Shown here: piece by piece, positions 16,909 to 26,063 of the stretch
Layout: every line of letters starts with the position of its first letter
Numbering within the stretch: the stretch's first letter is position 1
Source of the DNA: Tardiphaga sp052076105
GTDB lineage: Bacteria > Pseudomonadota > Alphaproteobacteria > Rhizobiales > Xanthobacteraceae
Direction: 5' to 3'
Length of the DNA: 64,000 bases
Assembly: GCF_052076105.1 (NCBI RefSeq)
Contig: NZ_CP197245.1
Location: forward strand, 2,914,001-2,978,000
Program-made: the position numbers and the translations under genes
The notes under the pieces: generated by a model
Databases searched by the model: none
Seen by the model: the letters and a program-made list of their open reading frames with translations, nothing else
What the model was told of the DNA's origin: nothing

Positions 16909-17844
16909 TCAGTTGCCAAGGATGTCGTGAACGTCGAGCGGCTTGTCGACCTGGGCAAACCATTCAGCGCGGTTGGCGGCGCGGCGACGGCCACGCTCAT
17001 CGAGCGGCAGCTTCAACTTGCGCAGCAGTTCGATGACTTCCTCGCGCGCCGTGACATGACCCATGCTCGGGCGACGCCCGAGCGTGGCTTCGTTGAGATC
17101 GTCGAGCGCCGTCAGACCACGCGGGAAGAACTCGCGATACATCACGCGCTCGGCGAGACCGTCGATGGCACGGAAACCGAGCTGCAGCGAGAGTTGATCG
17201 AGGACGCCGGCAACCAGCATCTTGTTGCGCGAGCCGAGCATCGAGAGCCGGTTGCGCACCACGATCCAGTCGGTGGTCGAGCCATCATGCTGGCGGCGCT
17301 TGCGCCGCGCCTCGCGCGCCATTTTCGAATAGTGGCTCTCGCCGGTCACCTTGTAGCTTGCGGCATCGACGGCGCCGAGCACGTCGAAATCGAGGAAGCT
17401 GTCATTGATCGGCGTCACCAGCGTATCGGCCATCGAATGCGCCAGACGCATCAGATAGGTGTCGCTGCCAGGCGTATCGATGACGATGAAATGGTGGGTA
17501 CGTTCCACCGCGCTCACCGCGGTCATGAACTGCTCGAGTTCGAAGGCTTCGTTGTCGGCGATCTGCATCGTCTCGCCGAGCTTGACGCAGCTATGGGTCG
17601 GCACTTCCAGCGCAAGCCCGGCGCTCTGCGCCCAGGCCGCGCGGTTGGCGATATAGCGCGTGAAGCTCTGCTGACGGCTGTCGAGATCGATCGTAGCGAC
17701 GCGCTGGCCGGCCTTCAGCAGCGCCACGGCAATATGAAGCGCGGTGGTCGACTTGCCCGACCCGCCCTTCTCATTGCCGAGCACGATGACATGCGCCGCG
17801 CCGGGCTGCCCGCCGAACTGCCCCTGGGTGGTTTGCATCAACAT
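16909..17844 (-). CDS. mipZ: Division plane positioning ATPase MipZ
   Basis: 311 residues of the ParA/MinD superfamily. The deviant Walker A motif KGGSGKST is at residues 26-33, then TIDLDSRQQSFTRYI, the MipZ-specific form of the switch region, and FIVIDTPGSDTYLMRLAHSMADTLVTP. MipZ forms a gradient from the chromosome origins through ParB and inhibits FtsZ polymerisation away from midcell. Starts at the first ATG or the one two codons later; both give the same protein in essence. It is divergent from panC with a 234-base intergenic region and not clustered with parAB or ftsZ. Confidence 0.95.
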   Translation of the reverse strand: MLMQTTQGQFGGQPGAAHVIVLGNEKGGSGKSTTALHIAVALLKAGQRVATIDLDSRQQSFTRYIANRAAWAQSAGLALEVPTHSCVKLGETMQIADNEAFELEQFMTAVSAVERTHHFIVIDTPGSDTYLMRLAHSMADTLVTPINDSFLDFDVLGAVDAASYKVTGESHYSKMAREARRKRRQHDGSTTDWIVVRNRLSMLGSRNKMLVAGVLDQLSLQLGFRAIDGLAERVMYREFFPRGLTALDDLNEATLGRRPSMGHVTAREEVIELLRKLKLPLDERGRRRAANRAEWFAQVDKPLDVHDILGN

Positions 17845-18078
17845 CCCGCGATCCCTCGACCATCTTCAAATCGCGAGGTGTGGCAAGGGTCAAGCAAAAT
17901 GCAGGAGTATTCTGTTCTGCGGGCTATCAGCCGCGCTTAATGATGAATCCCGGCGGCCGGTTACGGCATCAGGACACCCGCCAGCCTGGTATTGTGAGGC
18001 TTGGGTGATCCCGCCAGCTTTGATAAGCAGGGCGCGCACGCCCTCACCCGCCGCAGCCAACAACAAGAACGAGCCGCA

Positions 18079-18930
18079 ATGCCCCGCACCCCGATCGTTG
18101 CCCGCACCCTGCCCGCCCTTCGCAAGGCGCTCGACGGCCTGCGGGCGCGCAAGGCGACCATCGGCCTAGTGCCGACCATGGGCGCGCTGCATGACGGCCA
18201 CGTCTCGCTGGTGCGCCTCGCCCAGCGCCGCGCCAGCAAGGTCGTGGTGTCGATCTTCGTCAATCCAACGCAGTTCGCCCCGACCGAGGACTTCGGCTCC
18301 TATCCGCGGACCTGGAAGAGCGACCTTGCCAAACTCACCGAAGCCGGCGTCGACCTGATCTGGAATCCCGACGCCAAGGTGATGTATCCGGAAGGCTTCG
18401 CGACGAAGATCACCACCGGAGGTCCGGCCACCGCCGATCTCGAGGATCGCTTCCGCCCGCATTTCTTCGGCGGCGTCGCGACGGTCGTCGGCAAGCTGTT
18501 CACGCAGGTGCGACCAGACATGGCATTCTTCGGCGAGAAGGACTACCAGCAGCTCAAGGTCGTGACGCGCATGGCGCGGGACCTCGATCTCGGCGTCAAG
18601 GTGACCGGCGCGACCACGGTGCGCGAGCGCGACGGTCTCGCGATGTCGTCGCGCAACGTCTATCTCTCGCCGGAAGAGCGCGCCACGGCGCCGGTGCTTT
18701 ACAAGGCGATGAAGGAAACCGCGAAGCGCCTGAAGGCGGGCGATGACCTAGAAGCCGCCATGGCCGGCGGCGCCGCGATGATCACCACGGCAGGCTTCGC
18801 ACTCGACTACTTCGAAGCGCGCCATGCGGAGTCACTGGCGCCGGTCGCCTCGATGAAGGACGGCCCGGTGCGACTGCTGGTGGCCGCGAGGATCGGCAAG
18901 ACGCGGCTGATCGACAATATCGGGGTGTAA
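18079..18930 (+). CDS. panC: Pantoate--beta-alanine ligase PanC
   Basis: 283 residues, the standard length. PTMGALHDGHVSLV at 32-45 contains the HxGH-type nucleotide site, followed by VVVSIFVNPTQFAP, GEKDYQQL, and the KMSKS-like MSSRNVYL. The enzyme condenses pantoate with beta-alanine using ATP, last step to pantothenate. An earlier in-frame start at 18001 would add 26 unmatched residues; ATG at 18079 begins the conserved protein. No panB or panD adjacent. A REP-like element follows the stop. Confidence 0.97.
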   Translation: MPRTPIVARTLPALRKALDGLRARKATIGLVPTMGALHDGHVSLVRLAQRRASKVVVSIFVNPTQFAPTEDFGSYPRTWKSDLAKLTEAGVDLIWNPDAKVMYPEGFATKITTGGPATADLEDRFRPHFFGGVATVVGKLFTQVRPDMAFFGEKDYQQLKVVTRMARDLDLGVKVTGATTVRERDGLAMSSRNVYLSPEERATAPVLYKAMKETAKRLKAGDDLEAAMAGGAAMITTAGFALDYFEARHAESLAPVASMKDGPVRLLVAARIGKTRLIDNIGV

Positions 18931-18940
18931 CAAAGTCCTC

Positions 18941-19093
18941 GTCATTCCGGGGCGCAGCCGGCTCTTGCCGGATGCGAACCTGGAATCCCGAAATGGAATC
19001 CACCTCTCCGCCGACCGGAATTGCGGAGCGATCACACGTTGAGATTCCGGCTTCGGTCCCGTCGCCTGCGGCAACGGTCCGCTCCGGAATGAC
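18941..19093. repeat. Long REP-like imperfect palindrome
   Basis: TCATTCCGG at 18942-18950 is mirrored by CCGGAATGA at 19084-19092, with GC-rich internal arms, spanning the whole gap between convergent panC and the oxidoreductase gene. The TCATTCCGGGGCGC type is common in the Bradyrhizobium group. Sequence differs from the other two repeat loci. Confidence 0.65.
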
Positions 19094-19104
19094 AACTGAG
19101 ACGC

Positions 19105-22100
19105 TTACTCCGCTGCGATCTGCCGCGGTGCCGGCGGCGGATTGGCGAGATCCTTGGCGAGTTCGGCATAGCGCACCTTCGCCGCCTGCACCGAGGCTTC
19201 CTTCACCGGGCCATAGCCGCGAATGCTATCGGGCAGCGAAAGGAGCTGCACGGCCGTATCCACCGTGAGCGGTGACAGCAGGTTCAACACCGTGGCGACG
19301 TCCTTCTCGTAACCGGCGATCAGATCGCGCTCCAGCTTGCGGTCGGCGCTATAGCCGAACACATCCAGCGGCGTGCCCCGCAAGCCGCGCAGCTTCGCCA
19401 GAATGCGAAACAGCGGCAGCATCCAGGCGCCGAAGGCACGCTTCTTCGGGCGGCCCGACGCATCGGTACCCGGCAGCATCGGCGGTGCGAGGTTGAAGTT
19501 GATCTTGACGTCACCCTCGAACTGATCGCGGAGCTGTTTCTCGAACCTGCCGTCGGTATAGAGCCGCGCGACCTCGTATTCGTCCTTGTAGGCGAGCAGT
19601 TTGGCGTAGTTGATCGCCACCGCACGCGGCAGCTCATCGTCATAGCCGCCGCGCATGGCGGCTTCGCGTACCCGATCAACCATCGCCTGGTAGCGCTCGG
19701 CGAGCTTGCTGTTCTGATAATCGGTGAGCAATCCGCTGCGATGAGCGACGATCTCGTCGAGGCTCATCTCGTCCTGGGTCTTCGGCGCGATGGTCTCGTC
19801 GGCGCCCTTGAGCATATCGGCGAGCCTTGCCGGATCGGCGGCAGCGAGACGGCCGAGCTGGAACGCCAGCATGTTCATCTTGATCGAGACGCCATTGAGT
19901 TCGATGGCCTGCTCGATCGACGCCGACTGCAGCGGCAGCAGGCCCTGCTGATAGGCGAAGCCCATCATCATCATGTTGGTCGCGATGCTGTCACCCAGCA
20001 GCGCTTCCGCCGCCTTGGTGAAATCGAGAAACGTCGACTCCTTGCGCAGCGACATTTCCAGCACATTGTTGACGCGGCTGCGCTGGAAATTGAAGTCGCG
20101 ATTACGCACGAAATCCGCGATCGGAATGAGATGGGTGTTGACGATGCCAGTGGTGCGCGAGCTCTCGCAGAGCGAGATTGTATCCTTGGCAATGGCCACC
20201 ACTTCATCGGCCGCGATCAGGACATCCGCCGTGCCGGTAACGATGCGCGAACAGGTGACGTCGCCGGTGTCGTTGGCCAGACGCACGTGGCTGAGCACCG
20301 CGCCGCCCTTCTGCGCGAGCCCCGACATGTCGAGGATCATGCTGGCTTTGCCCTCGATATGCGCGGCCATGCCGAGCAGCGCACCGACGGTCAGCACGCC
20401 GGTGCCGCCGACGCCGCCGACAGCGACGTTATAGGGTTTGTCGAGGGTCGGCCGCGTGGCCGGTTCGGGAAGCGCACCAATGGCGCCGAGTTCGACGGGC
20501 GCCTTGCGCTTCAGCTTGCCGCCATCGACGGTCACGAAAGACGGGCAGAAGCCCTTGAGACACGAATAGTCCTTGTTGCAGGACGACTGGTTGATGGTGC
20601 GCTTGCGGCCGAGCACGGTCTCCAGCGGTTCCACCGAAATGCAGTTTGACTGCACCGAGCAATCGCCGCAGCCTTCGCAGACTGCCGGGTTGATGAGTAC
20701 GCGGCGCTGCGGGTCTTCGAGAATGCCCTTCTTGCGGCGGCGACGCTTCTCGGCGGCGCAGGTCTGCACGAACACGATGGCCGAGCAGCCGGCAATCTCG
20801 CGGCATTCCTTCATCACGCGGTCGAGCTCGTCGCGATGTGCCAGCTTCACACCCGGCGCAATGGTGTTGGCGGGATATGCATCGGGATTCTCCGACACGA
20901 GATAGATGTCGCGGATGCCCTCGCTGTGGAGCTGAAACGTAATCTTCTGCGGCGACAGGTCACCGTCATGGTGCTGACCACCGGTCATCGCCACGGCGTC
21001 GTTGTAGAGAATCTTGTAGGTGATGTTGGCCTTGGAGGCGATCGACTGACGGATCGCCAGCGAGCCGGAATGGAAGTATGTGCCATCACCGAGATTGGCG
21101 AAGATGTGCTTCTCCTTGGTGAAAGGTGCAATGCCGGTCCATGGCACGCCCTCGCCGCCCATATGGGTGAAGGTCTCCGTCGAGCGATCCATCCACAGCG
21201 TCATGAAATGACAGCCGATGCCGGCCAGCGCGCGCGACCCTTCCGGGACCTTGGTCGAGGTATTGTGCGGACAGCCCGAGCAGAAATACGGCGTGCGCGT
21301 GATCGGCACAACGTTCTGGACCTGCGAGGCTTCGCGTCCATGAAACCAGTCGGCCTTGGCGCGCAGCAATGCGGCGATCTCGGGATCGATCTCCATCGCG
21401 AGCAGGCGATCCACCAGCGAGGTGGCGACCTTGGCGACACTCATTTCTTCGGCGAATGGCAGGAAGCGATGGTCCTTGTCGTCCATCTTGCCGATGATGC
21501 GCGGACGCACATCGTCGCGCCAGTTGAACAGCTCCTGCTTGACCTGGTTCTCGACAATCTCGCGGCGCTCCTCGACGATGAAGATCTCTTCGAGGCCCAC
21601 GGCAAATTTGCGTACGCCTTCCGGCTCCAGCGGCCAGGGCATGCCGATCTTGTACAACCGAAGACCAATCTTGGCGGCGACCTCTTCGGTGATCCCGAGC
21701 TCGCGGAGAGCCTGACGCACATCCTCGTAGCTCTTGCCGGAGGCCATGATGCCGAAACGTGCATTCGGCGAGTCCATGGTGACGCGGTTGATGTTATTGG
21801 CACGGGCGAAAGCGATCGCCGCAAAGCCCTTGTAGTCCTGCAGCCGGCGATCCTGCACGAAGCGATCATCCGGCCAGCGCAGGTTCAGACCATCCAGCGG
21901 CAGTTCGAAATCGGTGGGAATGTTGAACGGCGTCATCTCGTCGTTGAGGTTGATCTCTGCCGTGGTCTCCACGGTTTCGGTGATCACCTTCATGCCAACC
22001 CAGCAGCCGGAATAGCGCGACATGGCAATGCCGAGGAGACCCATCTCGATCATCTCATGGATCGACGACGGGTAGAGATAGGGCATCAGCGCCGATATGA

Positions 22101-22593
22101 AGGCATGGTCAGACTGATGCGGAACGGTCGAGGACTTGGCGCCGTGGTCGTCGCCGGCGAGACAGAGCACGCCGCCGAATTTCGCGGAGCCTGCGGCATT
22201 GCCGTGGCGGAAGACGTCGCCGCAGCGATCGACGCCGGGGCCCTTGCCGTACCAGATGCCGACCACGCCATCATATTCTGCACCGGGCGAGAGATTGAGC
22301 TGCTGGGTGCCCCAGATCGCGGTGGCGGCGAGATCTTCGTTGACGCCGGGCTGAAATTTGACGCCGTACTGATCGAGGTGTTTGCGCGCGGCCGTGAGCT
22401 GCTGGTCGTAGCCGCCGAGCGGCGAACCACGATAGCCGGTGACGAAAGCTGCGGTATTCAGGCCGGCCGCGCGGTCCCTGCGGACCTGCGCCATCGGCAG
22501 TCGCACCAGCGCCTGAATGCCGGTCAGGAAGATGTGGCCGGAGCCCTGGGTGTATTTCTGATCGAGACTGATCGCGCCTTGATTAATTCCCAT
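19105..22593 (-). CDS. Indolepyruvate ferredoxin oxidoreductase family protein, fused alpha-beta form
   Basis: 1162 residues joining what are separate IorA and IorB subunits in archaea. The N-terminal pyrimidine domain starts GAISLDQKYTQGSGHIFLTG; the TPP-binding part has CSGCPHNTSTKVPEG. Ferredoxin-type cysteines occur in CEGCGDCSVQSNC and CNKDYSCLKGFCP. The gamma domain has VGGVGGTGVLTVGALLG. The enzyme oxidatively decarboxylates aryl pyruvates to aryl-CoA with ferredoxin or another acceptor; the fused form in aerobic proteobacteria acts on aromatic or branched keto acids. ATG at 22593 has GAGG six bases before it; the GTG at 22608 is less likely. It follows the receiver gene on the same strand after 274 bases. 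Confidence 0.93.
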   Translation of the reverse strand: MGINQGAISLDQKYTQGSGHIFLTGIQALVRLPMAQVRRDRAAGLNTAAFVTGYRGSPLGGYDQQLTAARKHLDQYGVKFQPGVNEDLAATAIWGTQQLNLSPGAEYDGVVGIWYGKGPGVDRCGDVFRHGNAAGSAKFGGVLCLAGDDHGAKSSTVPHQSDHAFISALMPYLYPSSIHEMIEMGLLGIAMSRYSGCWVGMKVITETVETTAEINLNDEMTPFNIPTDFELPLDGLNLRWPDDRFVQDRRLQDYKGFAAIAFARANNINRVTMDSPNARFGIMASGKSYEDVRQALRELGITEEVAAKIGLRLYKIGMPWPLEPEGVRKFAVGLEEIFIVEERREIVENQVKQELFNWRDDVRPRIIGKMDDKDHRFLPFAEEMSVAKVATSLVDRLLAMEIDPEIAALLRAKADWFHGREASQVQNVVPITRTPYFCSGCPHNTSTKVPEGSRALAGIGCHFMTLWMDRSTETFTHMGGEGVPWTGIAPFTKEKHIFANLGDGTYFHSGSLAIRQSIASKANITYKILYNDAVAMTGGQHHDGDLSPQKITFQLHSEGIRDIYLVSENPDAYPANTIAPGVKLAHRDELDRVMKECREIAGCSAIVFVQTCAAEKRRRRKKGILEDPQRRVLINPAVCEGCGDCSVQSNCISVEPLETVLGRKRTINQSSCNKDYSCLKGFCPSFVTVDGGKLKRKAPVELGAIGALPEPATRPTLDKPYNVAVGGVGGTGVLTVGALLGMAAHIEGKASMILDMSGLAQKGGAVLSHVRLANDTGDVTCSRIVTGTADVLIAADEVVAIAKDTISLCESSRTTGIVNTHLIPIADFVRNRDFNFQRSRVNNVLEMSLRKESTFLDFTKAAEALLGDSIATNMMMMGFAYQQGLLPLQSASIEQAIELNGVSIKMNMLAFQLGRLAAADPARLADMLKGADETIAPKTQDEMSLDEIVAHRSGLLTDYQNSKLAERYQAMVDRVREAAMRGGYDDELPRAVAINYAKLLAYKDEYEVARLYTDGRFEKQLRDQFEGDVKINFNLAPPMLPGTDASGRPKKRAFGAWMLPLFRILAKLRGLRGTPLDVFGYSADRKLERDLIAGYEKDVATVLNLLSPLTVDTAVQLLSLPDSIRGYGPVKEASVQAAKVRYAELAKDLANPPPAPRQIAAE

Positions 22594-22867
22594 CCCTGCC
22601 CTCGTCACTGCGGCCCGGATCGTCTCGACGGGCGCGCTTATCCATTCATTATGTGGGGTCGTTCGACTCCCTTAGAAACAGTCTATGTTGGATTTTGAAC
22701 GGGGCGCACTACAATTCTGGGCAATGGAGCCCCGCGTCCAAAGAACGCAATTTCGTGATGAAAGCGGCCGGCAGACTTGTCACGTTGTGTCGCCGCAAAG
22801 GCCTTTGGCGCAAGGACGTAACGGTCTCACGCTGCAGTGCGATGCAGCACAATCTGCATAAGGCGGC

Positions 22868-23233
22868 TCAGGCCTCGCCCGGGAATATCTCGCCGATCAC
22901 CTTCATCAGATCGGCCTCGCGGAACGGCTTGCGCAGATAGGCGCGAAAACGCCCCACCCGGTCTCGCACGACATGCTCCAGCAGCGAGGTCATGACCACC
23001 ACCGGAATGCTGCGGAGACGCTCCTCCTGCCTCATGGCCGCAATCAAGCCGGCGCCGTCGAGGAATGGCATCATGAAATCGGTCAGCACGAGATCGGGCG
23101 TGTCCCGATGCAGAATGTCGAGCGCCTCGCGGCCATTGCCGGCCACGAGAACATTAAAGGCGTTTTCGCTCAACAGGACTTCGAGCCAGTCGGCGATTGC
23201 CCATTCGTCCTCGACAATCAGGACAGTTCGCAC
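22868..23233 (-). CDS. Stand-alone response regulator receiver domain protein
   Basis: 121 residues, only a CheY-like receiver. Asp52 in VLTDFMMP is the phosphorylation site, with Glu8/Asp9 (IVEDE), Thr82 and Lys102 (YLRKPF) completing the active site. There is no output domain. The GTG start lies two bases after the stop of the KaiC-like gene, and its ribosome site TGGAGAA is inside that gene, so the two are translationally coupled. No histidine kinase is adjacent. Likely role: phospho-signal input to or output from the KaiC-like ATPase. Confidence 0.93.
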   Translation of the reverse strand: MRTVLIVEDEWAIADWLEVLLSENAFNVLVAGNGREALDILHRDTPDLVLTDFMMPFLDGAGLIAAMRQEERLRSIPVVVMTSLLEHVVRDRVGRFRAYLRKPFREADLMKVIGEIFPGEA

Positions 23234-23235
23234 CG

Positions 23236-24723
23236 CTATTCTCCAGTCAACTTGAGATCCGTCGATGGAGTTGGTGCAGGTCCCTGATTTGAGATGTCCC
23301 TGAGGATGCGCTCCGCGCTTTGGTGGTCGGCGTCGAGAACGATACCGCCGTCGAGAATTTCGAAGCGGCGCATGCGCATATCGGTCCGGCGATCACGCGA
23401 TTTCAGAATGGTCATCAGACGATGGTTTTCCGAGCGCAGGGCTGCGAGATGCAGCGCAATGATGTTCTCGGCAACCGCCGAGAGACCCGTCTGGTTGACG
23501 CCCTTGAGCGGCTGCCCGGGTGTCATGCCAGCCTGATCGGTTTCTGCCGTTGCCAGCGTGGCAACACCGAGTGCGCGCAACTCGTTGCACAGCGCCGACA
23601 AAAAAGAACCGATGCGCTCTTTTTCGTCGGTGAGCTTGGAAAAGCCCTCGATGCCGTCGATCACCAGACGGCGCACCCCGTTCTGGCGAATAGCGGTGAG
23701 CAGTTCGGTGGCGACCTCATCGAGCACGGCTTCGGTCTGCGGGCGCCACAGCAGGCTGATCTTGCCCTCTCGCGCCTTGAGCGGCAGCTTGAGACTGTCC
23801 GCCTTGATCCGCAGCGCCATCGGGTTCTCGTGAAAGCCAAACAGCATCGCCTTCTCGTCGGCGGCACCGCCGGTGAGGAACTGAAGGCCTGCGGTGGTCT
23901 TGCCGGACCCGGAAGGCCCGAGCACGACAGTCACCGAATGCGTATCAACGCCGCCGCCCAGCATCTTGTCGACGCCGGCAATGCCGACCGACACCATTGG
24001 ACCGTCAGCGCTGTCCCAAACGCTGGGCGTCTCCAGCAGCGCCTCGATACGCGGATAGATTCCGTGGCCGCCGTCAGTGATGCGATAAGAGTGCTTACCG
24101 CCCATGAACCAGCTGCCGCGCAGCTTATGGACCTGCAGGGAACGCTCCGCCCGGCGACCATGCAGCGAAGTCTGCAGCTCGATCAGACCATCCACCATTG
24201 TGTGTTCCGGCGGATGCGCATCGGCATCGAAGGCACTGGTGAGCAGGAACATGGTGCAATTGCTGAAGGCAGCCTGGGTCTGCAGTTCGTGGATGAACTT
24301 CTTGAGTTCGAGTTCGGAGCGCGCCTTTTCGTGCACGGTGATCAGCCCGTCGAGCACGAGGATGCTGGCCTTGCGGGTGCGGACCTCGCGGCGGACGACT
24401 TCCAGCAGTCCGCGCAGTCCGTCGTCTTCCAGCGTCTTGAAGGCGCCGACATAGGACATCCGGTCGGGAATTGCCGCTTCATCAAAGAAGGTCATCCGCC
24501 GCATATGCCCGATCATGCGGGCGTGGCTCTCGGCAAGCAGCGTGATGTAAAGCGCGTTACGCCCCTGCGCGGCCTGGGCGAAACAGATCTGGTTGCCCAG
24601 AATCGTTTTTCCGGCGCCCGGCGCGCCCTGAATGATATAGATGCCGCCGTCGAAAACGCCCCCGCCCAGGATCGCATCGAGACCCGATACGCCGGTTGCA
24701 AACCGGCCGCTGTCGCCACTCAT
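23236..24723 (-). CDS. KaiC-like double RecA-fold ATPase
   Basis: 495 residues with two KaiC modules. CI: FATGVSGLDAILGGGV, Walker A GAPGAGKT at 33-40, Walker B LVLDG at 123-127. CII: GIAGVDKMLGGGV, Walker A GPSGSGKT at 269-276, Walker B VIDG. Where cyanobacterial KaiC has paired catalytic glutamates, this protein has LAES (64-66) and FHEN (299), so one Glu is kept in each. At the phosphosite position it reads TGLSAVAEN (412-420): the Ser is present but the adjacent Thr is Ala. ATG at 24723 opens the first conserved block. A receiver gene follows at once; no kaiA or kaiB is adjacent. Role in timing or signalling is unproven. Confidence 0.88.
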   Translation of the reverse strand: MSGDSGRFATGVSGLDAILGGGVFDGGIYIIQGAPGAGKTILGNQICFAQAAQGRNALYITLLAESHARMIGHMRRMTFFDEAAIPDRMSYVGAFKTLEDDGLRGLLEVVRREVRTRKASILVLDGLITVHEKARSELELKKFIHELQTQAAFSNCTMFLLTSAFDADAHPPEHTMVDGLIELQTSLHGRRAERSLQVHKLRGSWFMGGKHSYRITDGGHGIYPRIEALLETPSVWDSADGPMVSVGIAGVDKMLGGGVDTHSVTVVLGPSGSGKTTAGLQFLTGGAADEKAMLFGFHENPMALRIKADSLKLPLKAREGKISLLWRPQTEAVLDEVATELLTAIRQNGVRRLVIDGIEGFSKLTDEKERIGSFLSALCNELRALGVATLATAETDQAGMTPGQPLKGVNQTGLSAVAENIIALHLAALRSENHRLMTILKSRDRRTDMRMRRFEILDGGIVLDADHQSAERILRDISNQGPAPTPSTDLKLTGE

Positions 24724-24931
24724 TCCGAAACTGCCCCCAAGATGACCTATGGCGGTGAGATGTTGAAACGCGTCGGGGAGCGACGGGTTCCAAAGCTTTG
24801 TCAGAAATATTTCGAAACGCTGCCTCTCAGCAAGGCAGCATCCCGCTAATGCCGGCCCAGAAACGGAACATCGGCCTTTACGGGCCATTGCTGTCCAGTC
24901 ACCCTAACGACATCAGGCATGGAGGACGGAA

Positions 24932-25183
24932 ATGGATCACAAGCTGAATAGCTGGACGCCGCAGCCTGAACTCGCCGGCAGCAATATGACGCCGACGAAT
25001 GATGGTTCTTATCATCCGGATTGCGGCGAAGCGCACGATCACAAGCCGACAAAGGCCATCATCGGCGTGGGACTACTCGTGGTACTGAGTTTCTTGCTCT
25101 ACGAATTCAACGGCAAGGCGTCCAAGACGCACACGTCAGCGACCCCGCCTGCGCAGCACCAGAGTTTCGCGGCTAACCGCTAG
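24932..25183 (+). CDS. Small single-pass membrane protein, unknown function
   Basis: 83 residues with a perfect ribosome site (GGAGGACGGAA before ATG). A soluble, His- and Asp-rich N-terminal half (residues 1-38), one membrane helix AIIGVGLLVVLSFLLYEF, and a short Thr/Ser/Ala-rich end. No signal peptide, so probably N-in. Divergent from the KaiC-like gene. Its stop codon TAG shares the CTAG with the stop of the convergent formyltransferase gene. A larger protein of similar build (PEL-A motif, helix, Thr/Ser-rich tail) is encoded at 26064-26525. Confidence 0.72.
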   Translation: MDHKLNSWTPQPELAGSNMTPTNDGSYHPDCGEAHDHKPTKAIIGVGLLVVLSFLLYEFNGKASKTHTSATPPAQHQSFAANR

Positions 25184-25884
25184 GCTTCGACAGCTTCGTC
25201 CGCAATAACGCTTTCAGTCTCGGACACGATGACCCGAAACTGGAAGCCGTGCAGACCGATAGTCGGCACGATGCCGAAATGGTCTGTGCCGAGGACTTTG
25301 ACCCGATGCTGAAGTTCGTTTTTCTCGGTGTTTACCGGGATATCACTGATCTGCTCATAGGCCTTGCGTGTGTGGCGCTTGTTACCCCAGCGCAGCGCGC
25401 GCTCGATCAGCGGCTCCGGCTGTGTGGCCAGGACACGCGCCATGCGCCAGAAAGTCTGCACCAGCTTCGTATAGGCAATCTCTTCCAGGCCCGCGACACT
25501 GATATCCGCCGGAATTGGGAACGCCTCGACATCCACGATCGGTCCGGCATCGACACGTGCAATCATGCGATGGACCGTGCAGCCGAAGTCTGTCGCGTGA
25601 TCGTGGAGCGCAGAATAGGCCGGGGCCCAGCCGGGATATTGCGGCGGGCCGGGATGGAAATTGTAGGCGCCAAAGCCAAGCTGATCGAGCACCGCGCCGG
25701 GGACGATTACGCCGGTGGTGAACGAAATCATCCGCGCCCGGCCCAGCCAGTCGGGCTCGATCGCCGCCAGATCTTCAGCTGTGAAAACAGGAAGGACCGT
25801 GAGGGCCGGATTGTGACCACGGAGCAAGGTTGTGAAGACCGAGTGCTCAGCAGGACCCGTCAGGAGGATAATCGTATCGAACAT
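25180..25884 (-). CDS. Formyltransferase family protein (Fmt/GART-like N-terminal domain)
   Basis: 234 residues. The formyl-transfer triad is visible as Asn75, His77 (YNFHPGPPQYPGWAP) and Asp112 (ARVDAGPIVD). There is no C-terminal tRNA-binding domain as in methionyl-tRNA formyltransferase, so it more likely formylates or hydrolyses a small substrate or nucleotide sugar. ATG at 25884 begins the fold (MFDTIILLTGP); the open frame further upstream lacks homology. The gene ends tail to tail with the small membrane protein gene, overlapping by four bases. No partner in a sugar pathway is adjacent, so the substrate is unknown. Confidence 0.78.
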   Translation of the reverse strand: MFDTIILLTGPAEHSVFTTLLRGHNPALTVLPVFTAEDLAAIEPDWLGRARMISFTTGVIVPGAVLDQLGFGAYNFHPGPPQYPGWAPAYSALHDHATDFGCTVHRMIARVDAGPIVDVEAFPIPADISVAGLEEIAYTKLVQTFWRMARVLATQPEPLIERALRWGNKRHTRKAYEQISDIPVNTEKNELQHRVKVLGTDHFGIVPTIGLHGFQFRVIVSETESVIADEAVEA

Positions 25885-26063
25885 TCGGGCCGCCACGCGC
25901 TTCTGCGAATCAACAATCACCACAGCGTCGCAGCCAGCCCTTAACATCTGATGAGCAGGCCCGATCGCGCTGCATTGCCGCATAGGGCGCGGCTCCGGAA
26001 TGGCGCAATCGCGGGAACATGCACCCCCTCTGACGGTTGTCTGGCCGCACAGGAGGACACGAG

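Noticed and set aside
20836..22698. 620-codon frame on plus strand across the oxidoreductase gene
   Set aside because: Antisense shadow of a clear 1162-residue protein; His/Arg/Gly-rich with no domain.
22594..22867. RNA gene or small frame between the receiver gene and the oxidoreductase
   Set aside because: No stable structure with a terminator and no conserved frame was found.
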